15,394 bases of DNA from Lachnospiraceae bacterium UBA7205 (GCA_002490665.1 DKUL01000086.1:110230-125623); one strand, 5' to 3'; positions 1 through 7,026 are shown, counted from the first letter of the stretch. Notes: a model not told the origin generated them from the sequence alone. Made by a program: numbers and translations.

Positions 1-666
1 GCTACAAAAGTCGGAATGACTCAAATCTTCAACGAAGACGGTACGCTGATTCCTGTAACCGTACTTCAGGCTGGGCCATGTGTGGTGACACAGGTTAAGA
101 CAGTGGAAAATGATGGCTACAAGGCAGTTCAGGTCGGCTTTGTGGATAAGAAGGACAAAATTGTCAACAAGGACAAAGGCGGAAAGAAGGAAGTCATCCA
201 CAGACATGGCGTTAACAAGCCGCTCAAGGGTCACTTTGAGAAAGCTGGTGTTTCTTCCAAGAGATTTTTGAGAGAGTTCAAATTTGAAAATGCAGAGGAA
301 TATGCATTGGGAAATGAAATCAAGGCTGACATCTTCGCAGTAGGCGACAAGATTGATGCATCTGCGATTTCCAAGGGAAAAGGTTTCCAGGGTGCAATCA
401 AGAGACATGGTCAGCACAGAGGACCGATGGCGCATGGTTCCAAGTTCCATCGTCACCAGGGTTCAAACGGCGCCTGCTCATCACCGAGCCGCGTATTTAA
501 GGGCAAGGGCATGCCAGGACATATGGGATGCGTTAAGGTGACCGTTCAGAATCTGGAAATTGTGAGGGTGGATGCCGATAAGAATCTGCTTTTGGTTAAG
601 GGCTCCGTACCTGGACCGAAGAAGGCATTAGTGACACTGAAGGAAACTACCAGAGTAGATGCGTAA
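1..666 (+). CDS. rplC: 50S ribosomal protein L3 (uL3), 5' end outside window
   Basis: Partial gene. The reading frame is open from base 1 and the first visible residues (ATKVGMTQIF) match the start of L3 about 7-9 residues in, so only the extreme N-terminus is missing; 221 residues remain. L3 is an early 23S rRNA-binding protein whose central extension reaches towards the peptidyl-transferase centre. That extension is recognisable at about nt 419-530 (AHGSKFHRHQGS, then RVFKGKGMPGHMG). The ATG at 16 lies inside the conserved N-terminus and is not the true start. Next comes rplD after a 41-nt spacer, the standard S10 order. Identification is firm; the exact start cannot be seen. Confidence 0.97.
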   Translation, partial: ATKVGMTQIFNEDGTLIPVTVLQAGPCVVTQVKTVENDGYKAVQVGFVDKKDKIVNKDKGGKKEVIHRHGVNKPLKGHFEKAGVSSKRFLREFKFENAEEYALGNEIKADIFAVGDKIDASAISKGKGFQGAIKRHGQHRGPMAHGSKFHRHQGSNGACSSPSRVFKGKGMPGHMGCVKVTVQNLEIVRVDADKNLLLVKGSVPGPKKALVTLKETTRVDA

Positions 667-707
667 AAGTGGTTCGCGGATGAGCGGACGAAAGGAGGAC
701 CATACAG

Positions 708-1328
708 ATGGCAAAAGTATCTGTTTATAATATGGAAGGCAAGGAAGTTGAGACAATCGACTTGAGCGACGCTGTCTTTGGTGTAGAAGTAAATGAACAC
801 TTGGTACACATGGCAGTAGTTCACCAGCTTGCAAATAAGCGTCAGGGTACACAGAAGGCAAAGACGCGTTCTGAAGTATCCGGCGGTGGAAGAAAACCGT
901 GGAGACAGAAAGGAACCGGTCATGCAAGACAGGGTTCTACAAGGGCTCCGCAGTGGACAGGCGGCGGCGTAGTGTTCGCACCGGTTCCGAGAGACTATTC
1001 CTTCAAGATGAACAAGAAGGAAAAGAGGGCAGCGCTTAAGTCTGCACTTACAAGCAGGGTTCAGGAGAACAAGCTGATTGTCATTGACGAGCTTAAGTTT
1101 GATGAGATTAAGACAAAGAACTTCAAGGCTGTTATGGATAACCTGAATGTGGCAAAGGCCTATGTGGTTCTGGATAATAATGATGAGAAAGTAGTTATGT
1201 CGGCAAGAAACCTTCCGAACGTACAGATGGCATTGACAAATACAATCAATGTATATGATGTGATGAAGGGCGGCACGGTAATCCTTACAAAGGATGCAGT
1301 AAAGACAATTGAGGAGGTGTACGCATAA
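708..1328 (+). CDS. rplD: 50S ribosomal protein L4 (uL4)
   Basis: 206 residues, normal for L4. The protein binds domain I of 23S rRNA, and its long basic loop lines the peptide exit tunnel. The loop is clear at about residues 43-95, with GGGRKPWRQKGTGHARQGS at its core, the region where macrolide-resistance changes occur in other bacteria. The ATG has an AGGAGG site at 693-698, 9 nt upstream. The TAA stop overlaps the ATG of rplW by one base (TAATG), implying translational coupling. In E. coli L4 also represses the S10 operon. The operon leader lies outside this window, so that cannot be assessed here. Confidence 0.98.
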   Translation: MAKVSVYNMEGKEVETIDLSDAVFGVEVNEHLVHMAVVHQLANKRQGTQKAKTRSEVSGGGRKPWRQKGTGHARQGSTRAPQWTGGGVVFAPVPRDYSFKMNKKEKRAALKSALTSRVQENKLIVIDELKFDEIKTKNFKAVMDNLNVAKAYVVLDNNDEKVVMSARNLPNVQMALTNTINVYDVMKGGTVILTKDAVKTIEEVYA

Positions 1329-1627
1329 TGGCAGATATCAAATATTATGACGTTATCCTTAAGCCGGTCATCACTGAGAGAAGTATGGCGGGCATGGGTG
1401 AGAAGAAATATACATTCCTGGTCCACACACAGGCAAACAAGTCCCAGATTAAAGAAGCTGTCGAGAAGATGTTTGAAGGCACAAAGGTTGCAAGGGTAAA
1501 CACCATGAATCTTGACGGAAAGAAAAAGAGACGCGGAATGGTATATGGCAAGACAGCCAAGACAAAGAAAGCAATCGTGCAGCTGACAGAGGACAGCAAG
1601 GATATCGAGATATTCTCTGGTCTGTAA
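1328..1627 (+). CDS. rplW: 50S ribosomal protein L23 (uL23)
   Basis: 99 residues, the usual length. L23 sits at the tunnel exit and is the docking site for trigger factor and the signal recognition particle in bacteria. The family N-terminal pattern is visible (YYDVILKPVITERS, then KYTFLVHTQANKSQIKEAVE), followed by the basic loop near GKKKRRGMVYGKTAKTKKA. The start overlaps the rplD stop by one base, with AGGAGG at 1312-1317, 10 nt upstream and inside the end of rplD. A 78-nt spacer separates it from rplB. High confidence. Confidence 0.98.
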   Translation: MADIKYYDVILKPVITERSMAGMGEKKYTFLVHTQANKSQIKEAVEKMFEGTKVARVNTMNLDGKKKRRGMVYGKTAKTKKAIVQLTEDSKDIEIFSGL

Positions 1628-1705
1628 GATGCCGGATGATATCACTACAGCGGTAGAAACTATACACAGTCAAGTGTGATAATAAAAAGTAAAGGAGAAA
1701 CGAAC

Positions 1706-2548
1706 ATGGGAATTAAGAAATATAACCCATATACACCTTCAAGAAGAAACATGACCGGTTCAGATTTCTCTGAGATTACAAAGAAAACTCCTGAAAAGTC
1801 TCTTTGTGTATCAAAGAAAAAAAATGCCGGACGTAATAATCAGGGTAAGATTACTGTGAGACATCACGGTGGCGGAAACAGGCAGAAATATAGAATCATT
1901 GATTTTAAGAGAAACAAGGACGGCATCGCAGCAAAGGTTATTGGTGTTGAATATGACCCGAACAGGTCAGCAAACATCGCGCTGATTTGCTATGAGGACG
2001 GTCAGAAGGCATACATCATTGCACCGGAGGGACTGACAGACGGAATGAAAGTCATGAACGGACCTCAGGCAGAAATCAGAGTCGGCAACTGCCTGCCTCT
2101 TTCAGAAATTCCTGTTGGTACAAATGTACACAACGTTGAGCTCTATCCCGGAAAGGGCGGACAGCTCGTGCGCTCGGCAGGAAACAGCGCGCAGCTGATG
2201 GCAAAGGAGGGCAAATATGCCACATTGAGACTTCCTTCAGGTGAGATGAGAATGGTTCCCATCGTCTGTCGCGCATCTATCGGTGTGGTAGGCAACGGTG
2301 ACCATAACCTTATTAAAATCGGTAAAGCAGGACGTAAGCGCCATATGGGCATCAGACCTACAGTCCGCGGTTCTGTCATGAACCCGAACGACCATCCACA
2401 TGGTGGTGGTGAGGGCAAGACTGGTATCGGAAGACCAGGTCCATCAACACCTTGGGGCAAGCCGGCACTTGGTCTGAAGACCAGAAAGCGCAAGAAGGCT
2501 TCTAACAAGCTTATCGTAAGAAGAAGAGATGGCAGGGCGATTAAATAA
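1706..2548 (+). CDS. rplB: 50S ribosomal protein L2 (uL2)
   Basis: 280 residues from the ATG at 1706. An in-frame upstream start at 1676 would add ten non-conserved residues. It is rejected because the AAAGGAG site at about 1691-1697 is correctly placed for 1706, and because L2 proteins begin with the MGIKKYNPYTPSRR-type sequence found there. L2 is needed for subunit association and peptidyl-transferase activity. The conserved DHPHGGGEG segment is at residues 229-237; its first histidine, H230, corresponds to the functionally important H229 of E. coli. The basic tail (KTRKRKKASNK) is also typical. A 111-nt structured spacer follows before rpsS. Confidence 0.98.
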   Translation: MGIKKYNPYTPSRRNMTGSDFSEITKKTPEKSLCVSKKKNAGRNNQGKITVRHHGGGNRQKYRIIDFKRNKDGIAAKVIGVEYDPNRSANIALICYEDGQKAYIIAPEGLTDGMKVMNGPQAEIRVGNCLPLSEIPVGTNVHNVELYPGKGGQLVRSAGNSAQLMAKEGKYATLRLPSGEMRMVPIVCRASIGVVGNGDHNLIKIGKAGRKRHMGIRPTVRGSVMNPNDHPHGGGEGKTGIGRPGPSTPWGKPALGLKTRKRKKASNKLIVRRRDGRAIK

Positions 2549-2659
2549 TCGCTTTGTCGTCAGACAAATGTTTTTCGATTTTAAAAACAAGGAGGAAAAT
2601 TCCTCTGCCCGCTGAGGGCAGCTCGCATTTTTCTTCAAAAAACAAGGAGGAATTACCTA
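2549..2659 (+). promoter_or_regulatory. Structured rplB-rpsS spacer with duplicated ribosome-binding site
   Basis: No gene fits here. Just after the rplB stop, TTTGTC (2553-2558) can pair with GACAAA (2563-2568) around a 4-base loop, followed by TGTTTTT. This resembles a weak intrinsic terminator or attenuator. A 15-nt sequence, AAAAACAAGGAGGAA, occurs twice, at 2583-2597 and 2638-2652. The second copy is the rpsS ribosome-binding site. The first has no start codon at a useful distance, and its GAGGA (2592-2596) can pair with TCCTC (2601-2605). TGCCC (2606-2610) can also pair with GGGCA (2616-2620). Function is unknown; pairings are by eye. Confidence 0.5.
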
Positions 2660-2941
2660 ATGGCAAGGTCATTAAAAAAGGGTCCTTTCGCAGATTCAAG
2701 CCTTTTAAAGAAGGTTGATGCCTTGAATGCGTCAGGAAATAAATCAGTAATTAAGACATGGTCACGTCGTTCTACAATCTTCCCCTCTTTTGTAGGTCAC
2801 ACAATTGCAGTTCACGACGGAAGAAAACATGTGCCTGTATATGTAACAGAAGATATGGTTGGACATAAGCTTGGAGAATTCGTTGCAACCAGAACCTATA
2901 GAGGACATGGCAAGGACGAAAAGAAATCAAAGGTTAGATAA
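2660..2941 (+). CDS. rpsS: 30S ribosomal protein S19 (uS19)
   Basis: 93 residues, the usual length. S19 binds the head of the small subunit with S13 and contacts the A-site finger of the large subunit. The N-terminus MARSLKKGPF and the signature GHKLGEFVATRTYRGH (residues 68-83) are diagnostic. The start has AGGAGG at 2645-2650, 9 nt upstream. The stop is followed almost at once by the rplV ribosome-binding site. High confidence. Confidence 0.98.
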   Translation: MARSLKKGPFADSSLLKKVDALNASGNKSVIKTWSRRSTIFPSFVGHTIAVHDGRKHVPVYVTEDMVGHKLGEFVATRTYRGHGKDEKKSKVR

Positions 2942-2962
2942 TTGTTGAAAGGAGGTTCAACC

Positions 2963-3355
2963 ATGGCTGAAAAGTATAGCAGAACAAGTTATAAGAGAAA
3001 AAGAAACGCAGAGAATAGAGAAACAAGACCATCAGCAAAGCTTTCTTATGCCAGAGTATCTGTTCAGAAAGCATGTTTCGTATTGGATGCCATCAGAGGC
3101 AAGGATGTTGAGGCAGCTTTAGGTATTCTTGCATACAGCCCGAGATATGCTTCGAGCATCATCAAAAAGCTTTTGGAGTCAGCAATTGCAAACGCTGAAA
3201 ATAACAACGGTATGAACGCTGAGAACCTTTATATTGCAGAGTGTTATGCAAATAAGGGACCTACAATGAAAAGAGTGAGACCAAGGGCACAGGGCAGGGC
3301 TTATAGAATTGAGAAGAGAATGAGCCACATTACAATCGTGCTTGACGAGAGATAG
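2963..3355 (+). CDS. rplV: 50S ribosomal protein L22 (uL22), N-terminally extended
   Basis: 130 residues from the ATG at 2963. AGGAGG at 2950-2955 lies 7 nt upstream and settles the start; the TTG at 2942 is in frame but would translate through the ribosome-binding site. L22 contacts all 23S rRNA domains, and its long beta-hairpin lines the exit tunnel. The hairpin is visible at about residues 92-118 (ECYANKGPTMKRVRPRAQGRA). The core begins near residue 26 (AKLSYARVSVQKACFVLD), so there is a basic leader of about 20 residues (KYSRTSYKRKRNAENRETR) that shorter L22 proteins of about 110-113 residues lack. Its stop overlaps the rpsC ribosome-binding site. Confidence 0.97.
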   Translation: MAEKYSRTSYKRKRNAENRETRPSAKLSYARVSVQKACFVLDAIRGKDVEAALGILAYSPRYASSIIKKLLESAIANAENNNGMNAENLYIAECYANKGPTMKRVRPRAQGRAYRIEKRMSHITIVLDER

Positions 3356-3365
3356 GAGGAAGAAA

Positions 3366-4022
3366 ATGGGACAGAAAGTTAATCCTCATGGACTGAGAGT
3401 CGGCGTTATTAAGGATTGGGATTCAAAATGGTATGCTGATGCAGATTTTGCTGACTATTTAGTAGAAGATTATAATATTAGAAAATTTTTAAAGAAGAAA
3501 CTGTACAGTGCAGGTATTTCCAAGATTGAAATCGAGAGGGCATCTGACAGGGTAAAGGTGATTGTTTTCACGGCGAAGCCTGGTGTGGTAATCGGCAAGG
3601 GCGGCGCGGAAATCGAAGTGACCAAGAAAGAGCTTCAGAAGTTAACGGGCAAGAATGTACTTGTTGATATCAAAGAGATTAAGAGACCGGACAGGGATGC
3701 CCAGCTGGTAGCAGAGAATATTGCACAGCAGCTTGAGAACCGTGTTTCCTTCAGGCGTGCGATGAAGTCCTGCATGGGCAGAACAATGAAGGCACAGGCT
3801 CTGGGTATCAAGACAGCCGTTTCAGGACGTCTTGGCGGGGCAGATATGGCTCGTACAGAGTTTTACAGCGAGGGTACAATTCCCCTTCAGACACTTAGAG
3901 CAGATATTGATTATGGTTTCGCAGAGGCAGATACAACTTACGGCAAGCTGGGCGTAAAGGTTTGGATCTACAAGGGCGAAGTACTTCCTACAAAGGGAAA
4001 TAAGGAAGGGAGCGATAAATAA
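3366..4022 (+). CDS. rpsC: 30S ribosomal protein S3 (uS3)
   Basis: 218 residues from the ATG at 3366. AGGAGG at 3354-3359, fused to the rplV stop codon, is 6 nt upstream, and S3 proteins start MGQKVNPHGLRVG as here. The earlier in-frame start at 3342 lies inside rplV and is rejected. S3 forms part of the mRNA entry channel and has helicase activity with S4 and S5. The type-II KH domain carries VIGKGG at residues 75-80. The C-terminal domain has the conserved GRLGGADMARTEFYSEG segment. The stop overlaps the rplP start by one base (TAATG). Confidence 0.98.
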   Translation: MGQKVNPHGLRVGVIKDWDSKWYADADFADYLVEDYNIRKFLKKKLYSAGISKIEIERASDRVKVIVFTAKPGVVIGKGGAEIEVTKKELQKLTGKNVLVDIKEIKRPDRDAQLVAENIAQQLENRVSFRRAMKSCMGRTMKAQALGIKTAVSGRLGGADMARTEFYSEGTIPLQTLRADIDYGFAEADTTYGKLGVKVWIYKGEVLPTKGNKEGSDK

Positions 4023-4459
4023 TGTTAATGCCAAAAAGAGTAAAGCGTCGTAAACAGTTCCGCGGTACAATGGCTGGTAAGGCAACGAGAGGCAACACAA
4101 TTACTTACGGTGAGTACGGAATCGTGGCAACTGAACCATGTTGGATTAAATCAAATCAGATAGAGGCAGCCCGTATTGCCATGACACGTTACATTAAGCG
4201 TGGTGGTAAGGTATGGATTAAGATTTTCCCGGATAAGCCTGTTACAGCAAAACCTGCTGAAACACGAATGGGTTCAGGTAAGGGAACACTTGAGTACTGG
4301 GTAGCAGTAGTAAAACCTGGTCGTGTAATGTTTGAAATCAGCGGAGTCGCTGAGGATGTGGCAAAAGAAGCGTTACGTCTTGCAACACACAAGCTTCCTT
4401 GCAAGTGCAAGATCGTTTCTAAAGCAGATTTGGAAGGCGGTGCAGTAAATGAAAACTAA
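4022..4459 (+). CDS. rplP: 50S ribosomal protein L16 (uL16)
   Basis: 145 residues. L16 organises the A-tRNA site and is one of the last proteins to join the large subunit. The N-terminus MLMPKRVKRRKQFRG is the family sequence, which supports the ATG at 4022 that overlaps the rpsC stop rather than the second ATG at 4028. Other conserved parts are KRGGKVWIKIFPDKPVTAKPAETRMGSGKG and the C-terminal ALRLATHKLP. A purine-rich GGAAGGGAG stretch near 4004-4012 can serve as ribosome-binding site. The 3' end overlaps rpmC by 11 nt. Confidence 0.98.
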   Translation: MLMPKRVKRRKQFRGTMAGKATRGNTITYGEYGIVATEPCWIKSNQIEAARIAMTRYIKRGGKVWIKIFPDKPVTAKPAETRMGSGKGTLEYWVAVVKPGRVMFEISGVAEDVAKEALRLATHKLPCKCKIVSKADLEGGAVNEN

Positions 4460-4658
4460 TAAGTATGTAGAAGATTTAAGGACCAAATCAGCTGCAGAAT
4501 TATCACAGGAATTAGTAGCTGCAAAGAAAGAACTTTTCAATTTGAGATTCCAGAATGCAACAAACCAGTTAGACAATACAGCAAGAATCAAAGAGGTGAG
4601 AAGAAATATCGCCAGGATTCAGACTGTTATCGCCGGGAATCTTAAAAACGTAGAGTAG
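4449..4658 (+). CDS. rpmC: 50S ribosomal protein L29 (uL29)
   Basis: 69 residues, a small two-helix protein beside the tunnel exit, next to L23. The pattern of leucines and basic residues (LRTKSAAELSQELVAAKKELFNLRFQ, then TARIKEVRRNIARIQTV) is typical. The start lies inside the last codons of rplP, an 11-nt overlap in another frame, with GGAAGGCGGTG just upstream acting as the likely ribosome-binding site. Translation is therefore probably coupled to rplP. The TAG stop is part of the rpsQ ribosome-binding site. Confidence 0.97.
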   Translation: MKTNKYVEDLRTKSAAELSQELVAAKKELFNLRFQNATNQLDNTARIKEVRRNIARIQTVIAGNLKNVE

Positions 4659-4665
4659 GAGGAAA

Positions 4666-4926
4666 ATGGTCGTGGAAAGAAATTTGAGAAAAACACGTAC
4701 AGGCAAGGTTGTGAGCAACAAAATGCAGAAAACTATCGTAGTTGCTGTAGAAGATCATGTTAAGCATCCTCTTTACGGAAAAATCGTTAAGAGAACTTAC
4801 AAGCTGAAGGCACATGATGAGAACAATGAGTGCAACATTGGCGATACCGTTAAGGTAATGGAGACAAGACCTTTGTCAAAGGATAAGAGATGGAGACTTG
4901 TTGAAATTATTGAAAGAGTAAAATAG
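4666..4926 (+). CDS. rpsQ: 30S ribosomal protein S17 (uS17)
   Basis: 86 residues if ATG 4666 is used. S17 is a primary 16S rRNA-binding OB-fold protein of the body of the small subunit. RNLRKTRTGKVVSNKMQKTI and the later KRTYKLKAHDE and VKVMETRPLSKDKRWRLVEI are clear S17 signatures. The start is uncertain. AGGAGG at 4657-4662 is only 3 nt before ATG 4666 but 9 nt before the in-frame GTG at 4672, which would give an 84-residue protein beginning MERNLRKTR. Neighbouring genes use 6-10 nt, which favours the GTG; both N-termini are plausible for the family. Confidence 0.95.
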   Translation: MVVERNLRKTRTGKVVSNKMQKTIVVAVEDHVKHPLYGKIVKRTYKLKAHDENNECNIGDTVKVMETRPLSKDKRWRLVEIIERVK

Positions 4927-4970
4927 ATTTTAAAAGCAATGCAGGACATGGCTTTGGAAGGAGAATAAGC

Positions 4971-5339
4971 ATGATACAACAGGAAAGCAGACTGAAAGTC
5001 GCTGATAATACTGGTGCAAAAGAATTGCTCTGCATCAGGGTTATGGGTGGATCTACAAGAAGATATGCAAGCATTGGTGATGTGATTGTTGCCAGCGTTA
5101 AAGATGCAACACCAGGCGGCGTTGTAAAAAAAGGCGATGTAGTAAAAGCTGTAGTTGTACGTACCGTAAAGGGCGCTCGTCGTAAGGACGGTTCTTATAT
5201 TAAATTTGATGAAAATGCTGCTGTAATCATCAAGGATGACAAGACTCCGAGGGGAACACGTATTTTTGGGCCAGTGGCAAGAGAGCTTCGTGAGAAACAG
5301 TTTATGAAAATTGTTTCCTTAGCTCCTGAAGTATTATAA
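4971..5339 (+). CDS. rplN: 50S ribosomal protein L14 (uL14)
   Basis: 122 residues, exactly the usual length, and first gene of the spc cluster. L14 lies at the subunit interface, takes part in inter-subunit bridges and is the binding site of the silencing factor RsfS. The N-terminus MIQQESRLKVADNTGAKE and the segments CIRVMGGSTRRYA and DDKTPRGTRIFGPVARELR are diagnostic. It follows rpsQ by 44 nt with AAGGAGA upstream. I saw no promoter or terminator in that gap, so the S10 and spc clusters look co-transcribed. Confidence 0.98.
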   Translation: MIQQESRLKVADNTGAKELLCIRVMGGSTRRYASIGDVIVASVKDATPGGVVKKGDVVKAVVVRTVKGARRKDGSYIKFDENAAVIIKDDKTPRGTRIFGPVARELREKQFMKIVSLAPEVL

Positions 5340-5351
5340 GGAGGTGCCAGA

Positions 5352-5657
5352 ATGTTAAAGATAAAGAAGGGCGATACCGTTAAAGTCATCGCTGGTAAAG
5401 ATAAAGATAAAGAGGGCAAGGTTTTGTCTGTTGACACAAAGAACGCCAAGGTTTTGGTAGAGGGTGTCAACATGGTTACAAAGCATGCAAAGCCTTCCGC
5501 TGCAAATCAGAATGGCGGCATTATCCAGAAAGAAGCTCCTATTGATATTTCAAACGTAATGTACCTCCATAAGGGAAAAGCGACGAGAGTCGGCTTTAAG
5601 ATGGATGGGGATAAGAAAGTACGTTTCGCGAAGACAACAGGCGAAGTCATTGATTAA
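5352..5657 (+). CDS. rplX: 50S ribosomal protein L24 (uL24)
   Basis: 101 residues, normal. L24 starts assembly of the large subunit by binding the 5' domain of 23S rRNA. The N-terminal KOW motif is seen in KKGDTVKVIAGKDKDKEGKV, followed by VEGVNMVTKHAKPSAANQNGGI. The ribosome-binding site AGGAGGTG overlaps the rplN stop codon (TAAGGAGGTG, from 5337), 7 nt from the ATG, which suggests re-initiation by ribosomes finishing rplN. Confidence 0.98.
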   Translation: MLKIKKGDTVKVIAGKDKDKEGKVLSVDTKNAKVLVEGVNMVTKHAKPSAANQNGGIIQKEAPIDISNVMYLHKGKATRVGFKMDGDKKVRFAKTTGEVID

Positions 5658-5679
5658 TTAAGAAAGGAGGACTAGACTG

Positions 5680-6219
5680 GTGAGTAGACTGAAAAGTATA
5701 TATAAAGATGAGATCGTAGATGCTTTGACAAAAAAGTTCGGATATAAAAATATCATGGAAGTTCCAAAGCTTGATAAGATTGTGGTTAACATGGGCGTCG
5801 GTGAGGCGAAGGACAACGCAAAAGCACTGGAATCAGCAGTGAAGGACATGGAGATTATCACAGGTCAGAAGGCTGTGACCACAAAGGCAAAGAAGGCGAT
5901 TGCCAATTTTAAGATTCGTGAGGGCATGGCAATCGGATGCAAGGTTACCCTTCGCGGTGAGAAGATGTATGAGTTCCTTGACCGTCTTGTAAACCTTGCG
6001 CTTCCTCGTGTGCGTGACTTTAGAGGAGTAAATCCCAATGGATTTGACGGCAGGGGTAATTATGCACTTGGTATCAAAGAGCAGATTATCTTTCCGGAGA
6101 TAGAGTATGACAAGGTTGACAAGGTAAGGGGTATGGATATTGTATTCGTTACAACTGCCAGGACTGACGAGGAAGCACGTGAGCTGTTAGCACAGTTCAA
6201 CATGCCTTTCGCGAAATAA
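5680..6219 (+). CDS. rplE: 50S ribosomal protein L5 (uL5), GTG start
   Basis: 179 residues, the usual length. L5 binds 5S rRNA with L18 and L25-type proteins and contacts the P-site tRNA in the central protuberance. Signatures: LDKIVVNMGVGEAKDNAK, then ATTKAKKAIANFKIREGMAIGCKVTLRG-type sequence and RVRDFRGVNPNGFDGRGNYALG. The start codon is GTG at 5680, with AGGAGG at 5665-5670, 9 nt upstream; no ATG is in a comparable position. Most neighbours use ATG, so the GTG may slightly reduce initiation. Confidence 0.97.
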   Translation: MSRLKSIYKDEIVDALTKKFGYKNIMEVPKLDKIVVNMGVGEAKDNAKALESAVKDMEIITGQKAVTTKAKKAIANFKIREGMAIGCKVTLRGEKMYEFLDRLVNLALPRVRDFRGVNPNGFDGRGNYALGIKEQIIFPEIEYDKVDKVRGMDIVFVTTARTDEEARELLAQFNMPFAK

Positions 6220-6236
6220 TAAGGAGGTAAATTCTC

Positions 6237-6422
6237 ATGGCTAAAACAGCAATGAAAATCAAACAGCAGCGCAATCCTAAGTTTTCTACACAGGAATACA
6301 GTCGTTGCAGAATCTGTGGCCGTCCACATGCATACTTAAGAAAATATGGAATTTGCAGAATCTGCTTCCGCGAGTTGGCATATAAAGGTCAGATTCCCGG
6401 TGTGAAGAAAGCAAGCTGGTAA
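6237..6422 (+). CDS. rpsN: 30S ribosomal protein S14, zinc-ribbon type (uS14)
   Basis: 61 residues, the short zinc-binding (C+) form, also called rpsZ or type Z. Four cysteines at residues 24, 27, 40 and 43 form CxxC...CxxC. The C-terminus LAYKGQIPGVKKASW is typical. S14 helps assemble the head of the small subunit next to S3 and S10. AGGAGG at 6222-6227 is 9 nt upstream. Many Firmicutes carry a second, zinc-free S14 elsewhere for zinc shortage; none is in this window. A 113-nt structured spacer follows. Confidence 0.97.
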   Translation: MAKTAMKIKQQRNPKFSTQEYSRCRICGRPHAYLRKYGICRICFRELAYKGQIPGVKKASW

Positions 6423-6424
6423 AA

Positions 6425-6507
6425 AACCGAAAAGAATTTCTAAAACAGCAAAAGACGCTGTCTAAGAAATACTAATTTTCGGTTGGAAGAATGCTGGCGC
6501 ATTCTTC
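6425..6507 (+). promoter_or_regulatory. Nested hairpin plus second hairpin between rpsN and rpsH
   Basis: Immediately after rpsN a three-tier stem can form. The outer arms are AACCGAAAA (6425-6433) and TTTTCGGTT (6476-6484). The middle arms are ATTTCT (6436-6441) and AGAAAT (6465-6470). The inner arms are ACAGC (6445-6449) and GCTGT (6457-6461). Directly behind it a perfect 9-bp hairpin has arms GAAGAATGC (6486-6494) and GCATTCTTC (6499-6507). No T-run follows, so it does not look like a terminator. Possible roles are a protein-binding site, mRNA processing or decoupling of S8 from upstream translation; none is shown. Confidence 0.6.
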
Positions 6508-6535
6508 GTGATAGATAATTAAGGAGGAAACTGAA

Positions 6536-6937
6536 ATGACAATGAATGATCCTATTGCAGATATGCTTACAAGAATTCGTAATGCGAACACTGCAAAGCA
6601 TGATACAGTAGATGTTCCTTCATCAAAGATGAAACTTGCTATAGCGCAGATTCTTTTGGATGAAGGTTATATAAGGGCTTTTGACGTTGTAGAAGATGGC
6701 GCATTCAAAACAATCCACATTACATTAAAGTATGGCGCAGATAAGAGTGAGAAGATTATCACAGGCTTAAAGAGAATTTCCAAGCCGGGTCTTCGTATTT
6801 ACGCAGGTAAGGATGAGCTGCCAAAGGTTCTCGGCGGACTTGGTATTGCCATTATCTCTACCAATCAGGGTGTCATCACGGATAAAGAGGCAAGAAGGCT
6901 TCAGGTCGGCGGTGAAGTGCTGGCTTTTGTCTGGTAA
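6536..6937 (+). CDS. rpsH: 30S ribosomal protein S8 (uS8)
   Basis: 133 residues, the usual length. S8 binds helix 21 of 16S rRNA and is a primary assembly protein; in E. coli it also represses its own spc operon. The N-terminus NDPIADMLTRIRNAN and the C-terminal STNQGVITDKEARRLQVGGEVLAFVW are diagnostic. AGGAGG at 6522-6527 is 8 nt before ATG 6536; a second in-frame ATG at 6542 is too far away. It lies between two structured spacers, unlike most genes of the cluster. Confidence 0.98.
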   Translation: MTMNDPIADMLTRIRNANTAKHDTVDVPSSKMKLAIAQILLDEGYIRAFDVVEDGAFKTIHITLKYGADKSEKIITGLKRISKPGLRIYAGKDELPKVLGGLGIAIISTNQGVITDKEARRLQVGGEVLAFVW

Positions 6938-6951
6938 TTATGATTAAGACG

Positions 6952-7026
6952 TTTTCCGGGGGAATCAAGGATATTGCCCTGGAAAAATAAAGTTCCGTTT
7001 CAAAGGGCTGCATGCAGTTCTTTGAA
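6952..7026 (+). promoter_or_regulatory. Two hairpins in the rpsH-rplF spacer
   Basis: The 127-nt gap between rpsH and rplF holds two possible stems. TTTTCCGGG (6952-6960) pairs with CCC-T-GGAAAA (6977-6986), with one bulged base. TTCAAAG (6999-7005) pairs with CTTTGAA (7020-7026) around an internal CTGCATGCAG palindrome. Neither is followed by a T-run. No ORF or convincing promoter was seen. Function unknown. Confidence 0.45.

Noticed and set aside
546..923. 125-codon open frame on the - strand
   Set aside because: It lies antisense across the end of rplC and the start of rplD, shows no family signature, and is explained by the codon use of those genes.
1160..1645. 161-codon open frame on the - strand
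   Set aside because: Antisense to rplD and rplW, cysteine- and leucine-rich without motifs; a shadow of the real genes.
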